NCBI GenBank assembly: GCA_003049485.1
Contig: PYST01000026.1
Location: 148,780-212,779 of the forward strand
Reading direction: 5' to 3'
Length of the DNA stretch: 64,000 nucleotides
Source of the DNA: Ophioceras dolichostomum
Taxonomy: Eukaryota; Ascomycota; Sordariomycetes; Magnaporthales; Ophioceraceae
Shown here: positions 10,696 to 21,553 of the stretch, one piece after another
Numbering within the stretch: position 1 is the first letter of the stretch
How the letters are laid out: each line of letters begins with the position of its first letter
Notes under the pieces: generated by a model
The model's input: only the letters and a program-made list of their open reading frames with translations
The model's database searches: none
Told to the model about the DNA's origin: nothing
Made by a program: the position numbers and the translations under genes

Positions 10696-12834
10696 GATCA
10701 ATAAGAAACAAATATAAATATAAATATAATAGTAAAACTTTGTTTTGCGAAGGAAGAATTGAAGGCAAAAAACTAGCGCTGTTGTCAAAACAAGCGGGAG
10801 AGAAGAGAAAACGACGCAAACAAGCGAGCAATCATCTTCCTCTGGTTAAAAGAAGCAGAGGGAAGAATGAAGGGAGATCGCGGGCTGCAAATTGAGGCAA
10901 AAGAGAATGGGAAAACAGGAAAAAGTCAAAAGGGAGGGAAGGGGAACAAAACAATGACGGCGACGAGGGATGGGGGGGAGGATAACCAGGAAATAATGGA
11001 GCGTCAGGTGTCAGGTACGGAACGTAGGGCGGCAGGGCAAGGAGAGGGAGGTCAGGTAAACCCGGGTCGCACATCGCCGGCAGGTCTCTGTGTCTCCAAA
11101 CTTGGACTTCTCTCCCTTGGCTTGTGACGGAAAGGGAGACGCGGGAAGCGTGCGTGATGGAGGTGGTGGGGGGGAAGAGAGGGAGGAGGGGCGCATGAGT
11201 GAAAGGCAGGCACGCAGGCACGCAGGCAGGCCGGCAGACAGACAGACAGGAGATCCCTTGCTTGGTTTGTAGGGTACGGAATGCCTACCTAGGAAAGACA
11301 ACATGCTTGATATTCCATTTTCAGCACCCATGTCCAACGTACAGTTGCCAGAGTTGCAAGAGACGTGCATGCTGGCCCTCATCGCCATCGCTTGGTGTGA
11401 TCTTCAGCTGGGCTCGATGTCCACGACCTCCTCGACCTGTAGACTCTGACCTCAACCTCAACCACAACCTCAACCTCGACCTTCTCGACGGGGTTAGGCT
11501 GCCCGGAGAGGCAGCAGGCATGAACCTTCCCCTCCCTTCCCCCACCCGTCAAGCGTTGCGAGTCCGACAGGGTGGGTGATGCCACTTGGCTCTGAGGGTG
11601 GTGGAAACAAGTCAATGGCCGACCTTAGGGTGAGTTGAATGTGCCTGGCTCGTCCGTGTCAGTCAAGGCTACCTATCTTAGCTTTGCTTGGCCGCAATTC
11701 TCCCCCTCTTTTCTCCTTCTTCCTTCCAGGCCTCTCTCCCTTTCTCACCATCGCAACCACGGCGCCTTGCTAGCTGGGGCTACAATCTGGACCGGGTCGC
11801 GGCGTGGCCGCATAGCGGGTAAGGCAAAGCAAGCAACGGCGGCGGGCGGCGATTTCGGGGTGCCACCACCGAAAGACTAAAAAATAAAAGGTACCAGACC
11901 CGTCGTCCTCGAGCCTCGCTCGCTCGCTCGAGCCATCCCTGCGACAGGGAGGGATCATGCGCACGGGCCGCTCCTGCAAGGGACCGAGTGGAAACGCTAG
12001 GCCGATGCGACTTCAATGCTTCTTCTGCGTTGGGTGCGACGCAAGCCCTGGGTGAGTGATGCCTGGGGTCAAGTGACAGGTTAGGAGACTCTTTGGCTGG
12101 AGCAGCATCTGCTGTGGGGTTTTTCTTCGGTTCAGCTTGGCGTGCAGTTGCAGTTTGTGGGTCGGATTTTTTTTGAGCCTCACATCCGGACCAGTATCTG
12201 GGGTTGAGGCCTTGGCGTCTCATCGCCCTTGTCGTCATCGTCCAACCGTCCATTCGAATATTCAACCTCGTCGGCGTCGCTGTCTCTTTCTCCTCCGTCC
12301 CCTCCATCTCCTCTCTCCCCTCATTGGCAGGAAGACCGTTGACCGTTATCTTCGTAGGTAGGTAGGTTTGTGCTGGTAACCGAGTGGCAAAAAAAAAAAA
12401 GGGGATGGACCTTACCAGGGAACTTCGTTTTCTCCTGCCGCTTGTAGCTCCGGTTAGCCATCGCGATATCGGCGTCGACCAGAAAAGCCATCTTCAAAAC
12501 TTCAAAAAAGACTTCCCTTCCCTTCTCCCTCGCCCCGCCGCGCTTAAAAACTCGGCAAGGTCTGAAGCTGATTTGACACGGTTGAAACACACCAGTGGCT
12601 GCAACGATAATGCTTGTCAGATGGACGTTAGGCGTCTGTGCGTTGTTTTCTTTGCTTCATCGATGACATTCAAAATGGGAAGGAACCCCGCCATCATCAA
12701 CGCTTCATTGGCAATGCCGTTGTCATCGCCATTGGCTGCTGCCTTTCCAATTGCGTCGGCATCAAAAGCTTGGCTGGATGCAAGACGATTTGGTGCGAAA
12801 AGGTGGGACGCATGTTGCAGCAACTCTAATACTA

Positions 12835-12852
12835 TCCGTACTTCGGTACGGA
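12835..12852. repeat. Short inverted repeat with TTCG loop
   Basis: TCCGTAC-TTCG-GTACGGA forms a perfect 7-bp stem closed by a TTCG tetraloop, which is unusually stable in RNA. It lies in non-coding DNA and could be chance. Confidence 0.4.
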
Positions 12853-13650
12853 AGGCTCGGAGGTATGTTGCTCTCTTGCTTTCGCCTCGGCAGTCCTCAG
12901 TATCGCGTCCCAGTTAGGACAACTCACGTGGCGGACCCGAAATTCCGGGCACCTATGCATGCCTCTGGCCATCCCCAACCCAAAACCTACGAACTCCCTA
13001 CCTAGATGAACAAGCGTGAGTCGAGAACTATCCATCTGTTGACAGCGTTCTTCCCTGACCACGCCTCAAACTTTTGGCTGTTTCAACTAAGTCTTGTTCC
13101 AATTCTGTCAAGGTCTCGACGACAGGCATCGAGACTGTCAGGCGTGAGATGTCCAGCTTTCAACCTTTTCAACGCACTCTTCTCGCCTCTCGGTGTGGTG
13201 TACGAGCCTTTTAAATCAGCCCGACTCCCGATTCCTACTGGGAAATAGGAAGGGGAGAACGATGGAGAGGATACATACTTTGTTAGAGTCTCGTCTTTTT
13301 GTACGGAATAGACCATAGACCACATATGTGTAAGTGCTGTCACAGGGTTTCGCACACAGGTGCCCCCAAAATACGGGTCGCGAACTCTCTTGGTGTTGAG
13401 ATTGTGGCAGCAGCAGCATTAAACCATAAGCGCGCGTTGCGCGCATCCATAACGAGGATGCGAGCCTCTGTCCAGTACAAGCGTGATGTGGAGGCACATC
13501 AGGGACGTCTCGGTGACTACTGCTAAGAGACCTCATCAACCAGCAACCAGGGATGCTGGTTAGCCAGTCCTAGGATCGTTTATTGATAACTTTCTAGCGT
13601 CGACTACTAGTCGTTCTCATAGGGCAATCCCAAAAGCGGGTGATCTGCAA

Positions 13651-13684
13651 TCTGATGACACTGATGCTCTGATGACACCGATGC
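13651..13684. repeat. 17-bp tandem duplication
   Basis: TCTGATGACACTGATGC at 13651-13667 is followed directly by TCTGATGACACCGATGC, with one mismatch. It is intergenic and of unknown role. Confidence 0.6.
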
Positions 13685-13846
13685 ACAAAATCGAAACTCG
13701 TTCCATCACCGCGAATCGGTATAAGATATTAGGCAACCCTGTATTCTAGACCTCAGAAATGCCGGGGCCTACACCCCCAGCAACACGACGGAGGAAGTCG
13801 GTGGCCCGGGAGGCACAGCACATGTGCCGCTTCGAGGCCGACCGGT

Positions 13847-13884
13847 CGCCCCCCCCCCCCCCCCCACCCCCCCCCCCCCCCCCN
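13847..13884. repeat. Poly-C tract with one unresolved base
   Basis: A run of C interrupted by a single A, ending in an N at 13884. Homopolymers of this length are error-prone, so exact length and local reading frames are unreliable. Confidence 0.8.
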
Positions 13885-15308
13885 CGAAACCCGCCCTCCG
13901 CTCCGCCTGAGGTACCCACCATGCCATCAAACAACAGACTCCGAGGGAAGGACACGATTATTTTATAAATACCTAGCTACCGCCGCTTTCGCTTTCGTAG
14001 CGAATACGGGCAAGTGCTCTCTATTTCGGCACAGGGTCTCGGGTGCTCTCCCCCGGTGGTGGCCGGCGTGACTCGCATCTTTTATACCTAGAAACTACCG
14101 GAAGAGTTCCGGGGTCCTTCGTACGGTTGAGAAGTTAGTCCGGGCCGAGTTAGGAACCAGAATCGTTCGCCTTGCCGATCCAGTTCGTCGACCCAGCGAG
14201 GAAGGGCTCGCGGTGCAAGTACACCAGGGGTAGACGCCCGCCACCAGTCGGCCGGGGGGGCCAGCTTTGCACGAGTAGAGGCAGTCCCGACTCTCTTTCT
14301 TAGGGGCTACGTCCATTAACTTCCGTCCAGCTAGGTGTTTTTTTCTTTCTTGCGCCGTTGACTTGTGTGCCGTGCCTCCATGGACAGGAAACCCCCTGCC
14401 ATCAGGAAGCACATAGGGATGAATAGACATGCTCCGGGTATAGCTGTCAGGTGAGGCTCAAGAGTGACTTGCAAACTATGACCAATACATATCTAGAAGG
14501 ACAGAGCAGCAACAATATGTACAGCGAAAAAAAATTATCCGTCCAAAGTTTCTTCCTCAGACTGTAGCACCATCCCTCGACCCTCTCCTCTAACCTGCCA
14601 CTTCCTCGCTCTTCCCCAACATCTCTTGCTCTCATGCTCCGGAGAGAATCGTAGTAGCACATGCCTTTTCCCATAATTACAGACTAGAAGGTTCCCCCAA
14701 ATAGCCCAGCCCTCTCTGCCCCTTGTCTCTTGCCGGAGCGGAAGCCCTCCATCACTTCCAGTCGCTTTTTTCCCGGTCCTGTGGCTACTTCTCTCACTCA
14801 GCCTGACTGTGCATCTTCCGGAACACAGAGAAAAAGACGACAACGACGACAGGGAGATGGCGGCAGTGGCTCGGCTCTGCAGATGGGCTAACACGAAAAG
14901 CAGTCGTTCTGCTGTCTCAACAATCCTGAACACCCTGAATACTTTTTTCTTAGTATTATAACATGATCCAACCCATGTTTGTGGTGAATCGGGCCACCTC
15001 GCGCCTCGAGAGGTTGGAACTGCTTTAGCCTTTCTCCTTGTTCGGCGCGCCCTTTCCGCCCCATCGTTGCTTTCCGCGACTTGCCTCGTTTCCGCTCACT
15101 CGAGCGATGCTGTGTCAATCAGACAGTCTCTTGCTTGCTTCCTAACTTCTCTCGCTCCTCTGGCTACCTCGTCTTCGTATTCTTCTTGTTCTTCTTCTTC
15201 CTCCCTGCATATGCCCCCTCTCATCACACACCCTTCACTCCCACCGCGTGCCTCTCAGCAGCTTCCCCGGCCCAAACCCTTTCTTGGTGGGTCTTCCCTC
15301 GGTATAAT
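13885..15308. other. Intergenic, unlike neighbouring spacers, possible decayed element
   Basis: From about 13.95 to 14.45 kb the sequence has an even, coding-like composition (for example a minus-strand open frame 14430-14095 with HPYVLPDGRGFP), unlike the CT-rich spacers around it. I recognise no protein domain, long terminal repeat or terminal inverted repeat. It could be an old transposon fragment. The part from 14.5 to 15.3 kb looks like ordinary spacer and the 3' region of the ERD2 gene. Confidence 0.3.
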
Positions 15309-16276
15309 TTATACGGGCAGCTTGAACTTCTGGCCCTTCCACACCTTCTGGTAGTATATCCAGAAGAAGTCGCTGTACAGCACCGTCTGGATGATGCCGG
15401 CGACGATGGCGATGTAGTCGACGTGGTGGTCAGCTTCGGCGAAGTAGCGCCAGATCCAGTTGGGGATGTACAGGGCGCGGTAGAGGCCTAGAGCGAAGAG
15501 GTAGTGGGTCGTGATGGTCTCGGCCTCGCCCGTGCGCTGCAGCATGAAGAGCTGCGGTAGGATGGCCACGGACTCGAGCCAGATGCTGAACGCCCACAGT
15601 ATTTCCCAGGGAGTGTAGTAGTAGGGGAAAAGGATCCCCAGCGCGGCTGCCCCTCCCAGGAGGTACCGCACCCTGAAGGTGTCGACGTTCGGGTCGTTGG
15701 TCGGCTTGTACGCGTTGGTCATCAGGTAGATGATGTAGCCCTGTGAGGATATGAAGAGGATCTTGAAGATCACGTTGTAGAGGCTTGTCGTCGTGAAGAG
15801 GTCTGCGCCAGCCGGAGAGGTTGGTGTCAGTGAGAGGAGGTTCCAAGTCGGAGCTACCCAGGTGGGTAGGTTCTTGGGTGGGAGGAGATAGTTTGCGGGC
15901 GAGCTGTACCGAGATATCTTGTGATGTAAACTAGTAGGTACAAGCATTGTGACTTGAACGAAATGCCTGAGCAGCTCTGTATGGGAGGTTGTACAACAGT
16001 TAATACACCGAATCGGGCGTCGTCACGACGTCGCAGGGGAGCAAAAGCGAAGCAGAAGAGTGTGCGCGGGAGACTAACGTTGAGCTGCACCATCTTGTGA
16101 AGGAGAATTCCGATGGACGCGAGATGGGAGAGGTCTCCTGTGACGACATGGACCTTGTTAGCTATTGTCTTGGGACTCCATCTCTATCGATGGCGGCCAC
16201 CAGCCAGCTACCACCAACCCAAATGCCATCAGGATAAGGGATGCGCACCCAGGACTCGGAATAGGTTGAGCACCAT
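15309..16276 (-). CDS. erd2: ER lumen protein-retaining receptor (KDEL/HDEL receptor)
   Basis: Seven-membrane-span Golgi receptor that binds escaped H/KDEL proteins and returns them to the ER in COPI vesicles. Four exons on the minus strand: 16276-16249, 16137-16079, 15976-15910 and 15802-15309, giving 215 residues, close to the family's usual 210-220. The first exon is only 28 nt and encodes MVLNLFRVLG, joining to DLSHLAS, the expected ERD2 N-terminus. Family blocks follow: GISFKSQ, YLVYITRYLDLF-type segment, DTFRVRYLL, PWEILWAFSIWLESVAILPQ, LQRTGEAETITTHY, GLYRALYIPNWIWRY and the basic C-tail KGQKFKLPV. Splice phases all close correctly. The first donor (GTGCGC) is weaker than the others. 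Confidence 0.95.
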
Positions 16277-17554
16277 GCTGGGCAACGCGATGCAGGAGAA
16301 TGTGGAAGACAACAAAATCTTGCAACTGCTGGGATCGGATCAGCAGTCGCTGCCGTCGTCGGGAAGGTTTTGGGACAGTCAGCCCAGGTTGGTGCTTGCT
16401 GTTGTCGGTCAACCAACGATGGATCCGATGCGGCGGCAGTTAGTTGGTGTACGTGTCCGGTGTTTCGCAGCACTGGGACCACCTGCAATCACAGGCCGAG
16501 TCGATCGCACAAGAAACAAAGAGAATGTTCGGAGGAGGTCGTCGTCGCCTGTCACCCCTGAGCTGGCGCGGAAAAGAGAAAAAAAAAAGGAACCCTCGCG
16601 ATCTGACTATGCTCGATTGGGAGATGAGATGGGAAGTTTGGAAGAAAGAAATGCGGCTCTCTTTTCTCCTCCTGCGACTGCGAATTTTTGGCGTCGTAAA
16701 GGACACGAACGCGATTAGCTTCTCATTGGATCCTCGTTTCAAAAAGCCTGACGCATGCCAAAGTAAGTCCCTAGCGCAATTGGCTCCATCAGCTTTTTGC
16801 CGAAATGGATTGAAACTTGTGGGGACGGGAGCGAAGCCCGCAGCGTGGTCGGTGGGTGGCTTGGAACCCAGCTGCGGATCCCCAGCGTCGTCGTGAAGAA
16901 CAACTCCTCTTGGAACTCGACATTGATGATTGATGATTGACGATTCCAACCCTCCGAACCCTGCAGGTCCTGCCTATCCTCCCTCCTGAGTCGTTGACAG
17001 AAATTGAACACGAATTTTCCAAGACAACATCTGAAAGAATCCTTTGCGTATGCAAAAAAGGCCTCCATCTCAAACTAAGCCAGGTGCCTGAGCTCGGCGC
17101 CCGGCAATGACACACAGCACCGATGCCATGTGACTGATTTTTCGGTGGCACGGCAATTGGGCAGGGCATTTCATCCGTCGCATTCCACGATCCCAGCTTT
17201 GTGACCTGGCTTACAAAGCACCTTCTGGCAGCCTCGTCCGGACTTGGTTATCCAGTCGGCCTCTGCAACAATGACTGACGCTATTCTTTCTCTTCTCCTT
17301 CATTATCTGTACAATCACCTCTCAGAAACATCGTAAACCACCCTGTCCTCGTCAGTGAGCGGTGCACAGTACCTGAGCTCTCTCGGCAACTCCGTTATAA
17401 GAGCTCGAACCTTTCTCTCTCTCCCCCTCTGACTCGTCTTACTTACAGTCGGATCGCAAACGCATCTACTTTCTTACTATCCGTCCTGACATTTCTTCGA
17501 TCTCGCACGCTCGCGTACACACACGCACTCGATCCAACCAACACTCCTACAACG
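16277..17554. other. Divergent promoter region between erd2 and the WLM protease gene
   Basis: About 1.3 kb between two divergently transcribed genes, so it should carry both promoters. A TTATAA-like element lies at about 17394 and a CT-rich tract (17405-17450) precedes the right-hand gene, which is common upstream of fungal start sites. Short ORFs lack coding bias. Confidence 0.6.
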
Positions 17555-18724
17555 ATGGCATCCGTCGATTTACTACAACCTAGCCGCTCGGGTTCGCCCT
17601 CTCCCTCCCCAGATCCCGAATCCGAACCAACCGTCTCGATAACCGTCACACTCGCCGGCATCACGCACACGTTCCACCTCCCGGAATCAGGCACCGTCGA
17701 CGACCTGACCCTGGCCTGCGAGGACGCATTCGGCGCCGAAACCTACAGCTGGACGACGCACAAGTTCATCGCGCCCCCTCCCGTCGGCCTGCTCAAGGCC
17801 GGCGAGCACGGCGACTCGGCCCTCGCCCCGCTCGCCGGCAAGAAGCTCCGTCTCCTGGCCGCGAAGCTCTCAGACGTCGACTCCCTCCTCGCCGCAGAGC
17901 AGACCGCCCGCCGCCGGCGCCACGCCCGCCGCGCAGCCCGCCGGCAGAACCGCCAAAACAAAAACCAGCACCACGCCTCGAGCTCCTCCTCCCACCGCCA
18001 CCACGGCGATGTCTCCTCCTCAGGCAGCAGCGCCTACACCTTCATGTCCCTCCGCCCCCTCCCCCACATGCCCCACCCCGAGCGCTCCCTCGCGCTCCTC
18101 GAGCGCCTCCGCGACGACCGCGGCATCCGCGAGGTGATGCGCCGGCGCAAGTTCGCCGTCGGCCTCCTCACCGAGATGGACCCAGCCGCACACACCACCG
18201 CGTCGCATGAGGGCGTCGGCCGCACGCTGGGCCTGAACCGCAACCGTGGCGAGGTGATCGAGCTGCGGCTGCGCACCGACGCGGGCGACGGCTACCGCGA
18301 CTACCGCACGATCCGAAAGACGCTGTGCCACGAGCTGGCGCACAACGTGTTCGGCCCGCACGACAGGGATTTCTGGGACCTGTGCCACGCCATCGAGCGC
18401 GAGGTTGACGCCGCGGACTGGAGCGCCGGGAGGACCGTCGGCGGCGGCGGGCTGGGGATCACGATGCCTGGTGGCGGGCCGCCGGGGGCGGCGGGGCCGG
18501 ATTATGATGAGGATGAGGAGGACGACGTGCCTGACCACGGGGGGTGGACGGGCGGGGAGTTCGTACTGGGCGGAGGAGGAGCAGGAGGGGCGGGAGGGGC
18601 TACGGCGGCGGCGTCTGGCGCTGGGCTCAGCCGAAGAGAGATACTGGCGAAAGCGGCCGAGGAGCGGCGGCGGAAGCTGGAGCAGGATAGGAGAGACGGC
18701 GCGGGAGGCCAGAGTGGGACCTGA
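17555..18724 (+). CDS. WLM-domain metalloprotease with ubiquitin-like N-terminus
   Basis: Intronless, 389 residues. Residues about 26-105 have the pattern of a ubiquitin-like fold (SITVTLAGITHTFHLPESGTV...GKKLRLLA). A basic linker follows, then a WLM (Wss1p-like metalloprotease) domain at about 165-290. It contains GLNRNRGEVIELRLR and the zinc site HELAHNVFGPHD (H259, E260, H263, H269), with E260 the expected catalytic base. Wss1/SPRTN-type proteases cleave DNA-protein crosslinks and SUMO/ubiquitin-linked conjugates, and ubiquitin-like plus WLM fusions are known in fungi and plants. The C-terminus is Gly-rich and ends in a charged helix, possibly a cofactor-binding tail. The start has a clean context and the frame opens just after a CT-rich leader. 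The WLM call is strong; the exact substrate is unknown. Confidence 0.92.
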   Translation: MASVDLLQPSRSGSPSPSPDPESEPTVSITVTLAGITHTFHLPESGTVDDLTLACEDAFGAETYSWTTHKFIAPPPVGLLKAGEHGDSALAPLAGKKLRLLAAKLSDVDSLLAAEQTARRRRHARRAARRQNRQNKNQHHASSSSSHRHHGDVSSSGSSAYTFMSLRPLPHMPHPERSLALLERLRDDRGIREVMRRRKFAVGLLTEMDPAAHTTASHEGVGRTLGLNRNRGEVIELRLRTDAGDGYRDYRTIRKTLCHELAHNVFGPHDRDFWDLCHAIEREVDAADWSAGRTVGGGGLGITMPGGGPPGAAGPDYDEDEEDDVPDHGGWTGGEFVLGGGGAGGAGGATAAASGAGLSRREILAKAAEERRRKLEQDRRDGAGGQSGT

Positions 18725-20088
18725 TGCTCAGTGCCCTCACTTCCTACCACACCTCCCTCCTACCCCTCCTCTCTCCCTCCTTGTATCACGCATGTAACCT
18801 CTGAGCGTTGCTTCTATTGATTCCACCTTCCCCTTTTCCAAATCTCTCCTTTGCGGGCTAGCGCCCGAGCGTGTGAACGTGGCGTCGAACACGTGGGTAA
18901 GCCTTTGCGTAATATGCGCACACGTTTTGCGTCCCGTGTTCTTGGCTCGGTGGGGGTCTCCGGTACAGCGATAGAGCAAGAATGGCTTCACAACCAGCGT
19001 CAGGTTTGGGGGTTTACTGGGTTTGCATGAACTTGGGCAATCTGGCGTCTCTTCTCCTTTCTAGCTTTTGCTAGCGGCGTTTGCACTCCTTACCTCCTCC
19101 ATTATACCTACCTAGGTTCTTAGTCCGAATAGTTTGTTCTTGGAGTATTCACCCTAAGAGGAATGAGACGAGAAATCATTCATCATCTACACCTGGCATT
19201 TCGCACGAACTTGTCCACAGTCCAACGAATTGATGGTACAACATGTATTGATGTGCGTTTTAGTTAGGGGGGTATCAAGAGTTTTCCCACGCAGATGTCT
19301 AAGCTGCGATGACCCGCAAAGCTAAAGTAGAAGGCAAGATAAATAGAAACAGAGAATGAAAAGGAAATGGTTGTGAGTGATGGGTAAAGAAGTGAAGCCA
19401 AACAAGGGAGAGGGGGAGAGAGGGGCGGCCATCCAGCCAGCCATGATCGTAGAGTCTCCGCGGCCAACAAACCTCTTTCCCTCTCCCTTCTCAGCCGCCC
19501 ACTAGTTGGTAGGTAATCAGTTAAAAAATGGTACAATGCCATATGCTGTAAAGCCATGCCTCTTTTTTCCTCTTTCTTTCTTTCTCTCCCCTAGAAAAAA
19601 AAAAGCCCGCCGAAATGTTGAGCGTAAAAAAAAGAAACAAAAAATTCCACCGCAAAACTCGAACGCCGGCCAAATGCATATGCTTGGGTTCCACCTGTAG
19701 TCGCACAAAATCTATGCAGATCGTTTTGTCGCCCGATTTTTATTTCCTTGTTGATTCCTCTTCCTTTCTTTCCCCATTCGACGAAAATAATGGTCTCCTC
19801 TTTCGAGTGTCGATTCGAAGCGTGTCTAGCGTGTCAATGGGTGATCACGACATCCACGCTATTATGAAGTCGCCAGCCTCAGCTGAATGAGGCGCCTGCA
19901 AGGAGTCGATCGCGGGGATGTCCCGCAGCTGCGTGGGGGTGGTACACACACAGCTCAACCGAGCTTCTAGGTAGGATAAATAGTCCCAAATATCCCCAGG
20001 CGAATGCGGTGCTGAACCCTATTTTGAGTTCCTTCCAAGTTCTCTTCCAAACCCCTATGGAGACTGCGTCTCTCCGCGGAGGTCTTAA
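18725..20088. other. Convergent intergenic region
   Basis: About 1.36 kb between two convergent genes, expected to hold both 3' untranslated regions. It is A/T- and purine-rich in places (19600-19650). No gene recognised. Confidence 0.6.
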
Positions 20089-21553
20089 CTAGGGCTTGGC
20101 TTCCACAATCTTCTCGTCCCGCCTTGCGGCGTCCCTCTTATCTTCTGGTTGGGCTTCTTCTTCTGGGTCGCTTGGCTGTGTTTCCCTCTTGTCTTCGGGT
20201 TCGGTGATTTGCTGGGCTTCCCTCTTATCGTCCTGCTCGGTAGCCTGTTGGTCATCCCTCTTGTCTTCGGGCTTGGTGATTTGCTGGGCTTCCGCCCTCT
20301 TATCGCCCTGCTCGGTGACCTGTTGATCCTCTCTCTTGTCTTCGGGTTTGGTGACCTGTTGATCCTCCCTCTTGTCTTCCGGTTTGGTGACTTGCTGATC
20401 CTCTCTCTTGTCGTCCTTCTTGTCATCCTTGACCTCAGATTCGGTCGTTGTGCCGTTCTCGGCGCGTTGTTCGACGATCTTGATCCACTCCTTAAGTTCT
20501 GGCTCCCAGTGGTGTCTATTATTCATCACAGCATGTTAGCCATCTTTGTTCACAGCCTAATGATCGAACACAGGGCGCAGAGCAGCAGACGACCTACCCT
20601 TTCCATTCGGTCGTGACCAGGCTCTTCATGCCGTACTCGTCAGTCAAGACACGGTCAAAGCTGTACGGCACGGTGGCCACGACGCCTTCGAATTCGGACT
20701 CGCGCATGGGATACAGGTCCCTGGTGCGGTACTTGTGGTTGTTCTTGCAGCTCCAGACGCCGGGCTGGCTGCCGGGCTCCCGCTCCATCAAACCCGTGAT
20801 ATCAACGAACATTCCGTTCGAGATGTCGATCCAACGAGCGTCAATGATGTTCATTCCGTCGCCACGTCCACGCTCGATGTGGTGCGGGTTGACGTCTAGC
20901 AGGTACGTCTTGTTCACGACGGAGCCGTCATCGGGGTCGACATAGGTGTACTGGTGCGTGGTGCGATTGTGGTGCTTGCCCAGGTAGTAGAGTGTCGCGC
21001 TCGAGACCTGCACGTCCAGATCGTAATCCCACGGCATGATGCGTCCATTCCACCACCAGCCGAGAAGCGTTCCATGCGCCAGCCACGTCTCGACGCCGAG
21101 TTCCCGGAACGTTGTCAAGTAGCTCCTAATCAGGTGTCTCAGCGATGGCCGGTGCTCATCGTAGGCCACCACGCCCTTGAAGTACCGCAGGTCATAGTGA
21201 CCTAATGTGTCGTCTCCGCCGGGCTCATGGAAGTACTTTCTTGCCTCCCAGTCGATCTTCTCCTCTTTCTTCTCGTCCTTCTTCTCTCCCTTCTTCTCTT
21301 CTTTCTTTGGTGGTCCTGGTTCGGTCGTCGCTGCGGGCTTCGGTGACTCTGTCTGTGACGTCCGGGCTGCTGCGGGCTTCGGCGTCCCTGTCTGTGATGT
21401 CCGGACCGCTGTGGGCTTGGGTGTCCCTGTCCGTGATGACCGGACCGCTAGCGACTTGGGAGCTGTTTTGGTGGTCGCCTCCTCTGGTTGGGGCAGAGCT
21501 GCTACCGCAGAGACGAGGGGTAGGACAAGAAGGAGGCTCCTTGAGAACTTCAT
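20089..21553 (-). CDS. LicD-family secretory protein, MNN4-like
   Basis: Two exons on the minus strand: 21553-20598 and 20515-20089, 460 residues; donor GTAGGT, acceptor AATAG. I start at 21553 because MKFSRSLLLVLPLVSAVAAL is a good signal peptide. Residues about 38-75 are three Ser/Thr-Pro repeats (RTSQTGTPKP type), then a Lys/Glu-rich stretch (82-99). The LicD core follows (about 150-300), with HGTLLGWWWNG and the metal-binding-type PWDYDLDVQ. LicD/fukutin-family enzymes transfer phospho-linked groups to glycans; yeast Mnn4 controls mannosylphosphorylation of cell-wall mannan in the Golgi. The C-terminal exon is dominated by repeated KPEDKREDQQVT units, echoing the charged repetitive tail of yeast MNN4. 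Role in cell-wall glycan phosphorylation is inferred from the family. Confidence 0.88.
20180..20435 (-). repeat. Coding tandem repeat, KREDQQVT-type 12-mers
   Basis: Imperfect 33-39 bp units (plus-strand consensus around TCTTGTCTTCGGGTTTGGTG) encode E/K/R/D/Q-rich 12-residue repeats in the second exon of the LicD/MNN4-like gene. Copy number of such repeats often varies between strains. Confidence 0.8.

Larger units (their letters stand above)
10696..13846. other. Gene-poor region
   Basis: The promoter of the minus-strand membrane-protein gene occupies the left end, including AT-rich TATAAA-like units at about 10709-10730. The remainder has only short ORFs on both strands with no coding bias. 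Small structures include a 7-bp hairpin with a TTCG loop at 12835-12852 and a 17-bp tandem duplication at 13651-13684. No gene recognised. Confidence 0.5.

Noticed and set aside
10709..10788. Upstream extension of the membrane protein (start at 10788)
   Set aside because: The extra residues come from an AT-rich TATAAA-like tract and the ATG at 10695 has better context.
12384..12917. 177-codon plus-strand frame in a gene-poor region
   Set aside because: No domain, weak codon bias and equally open frames on both strands.
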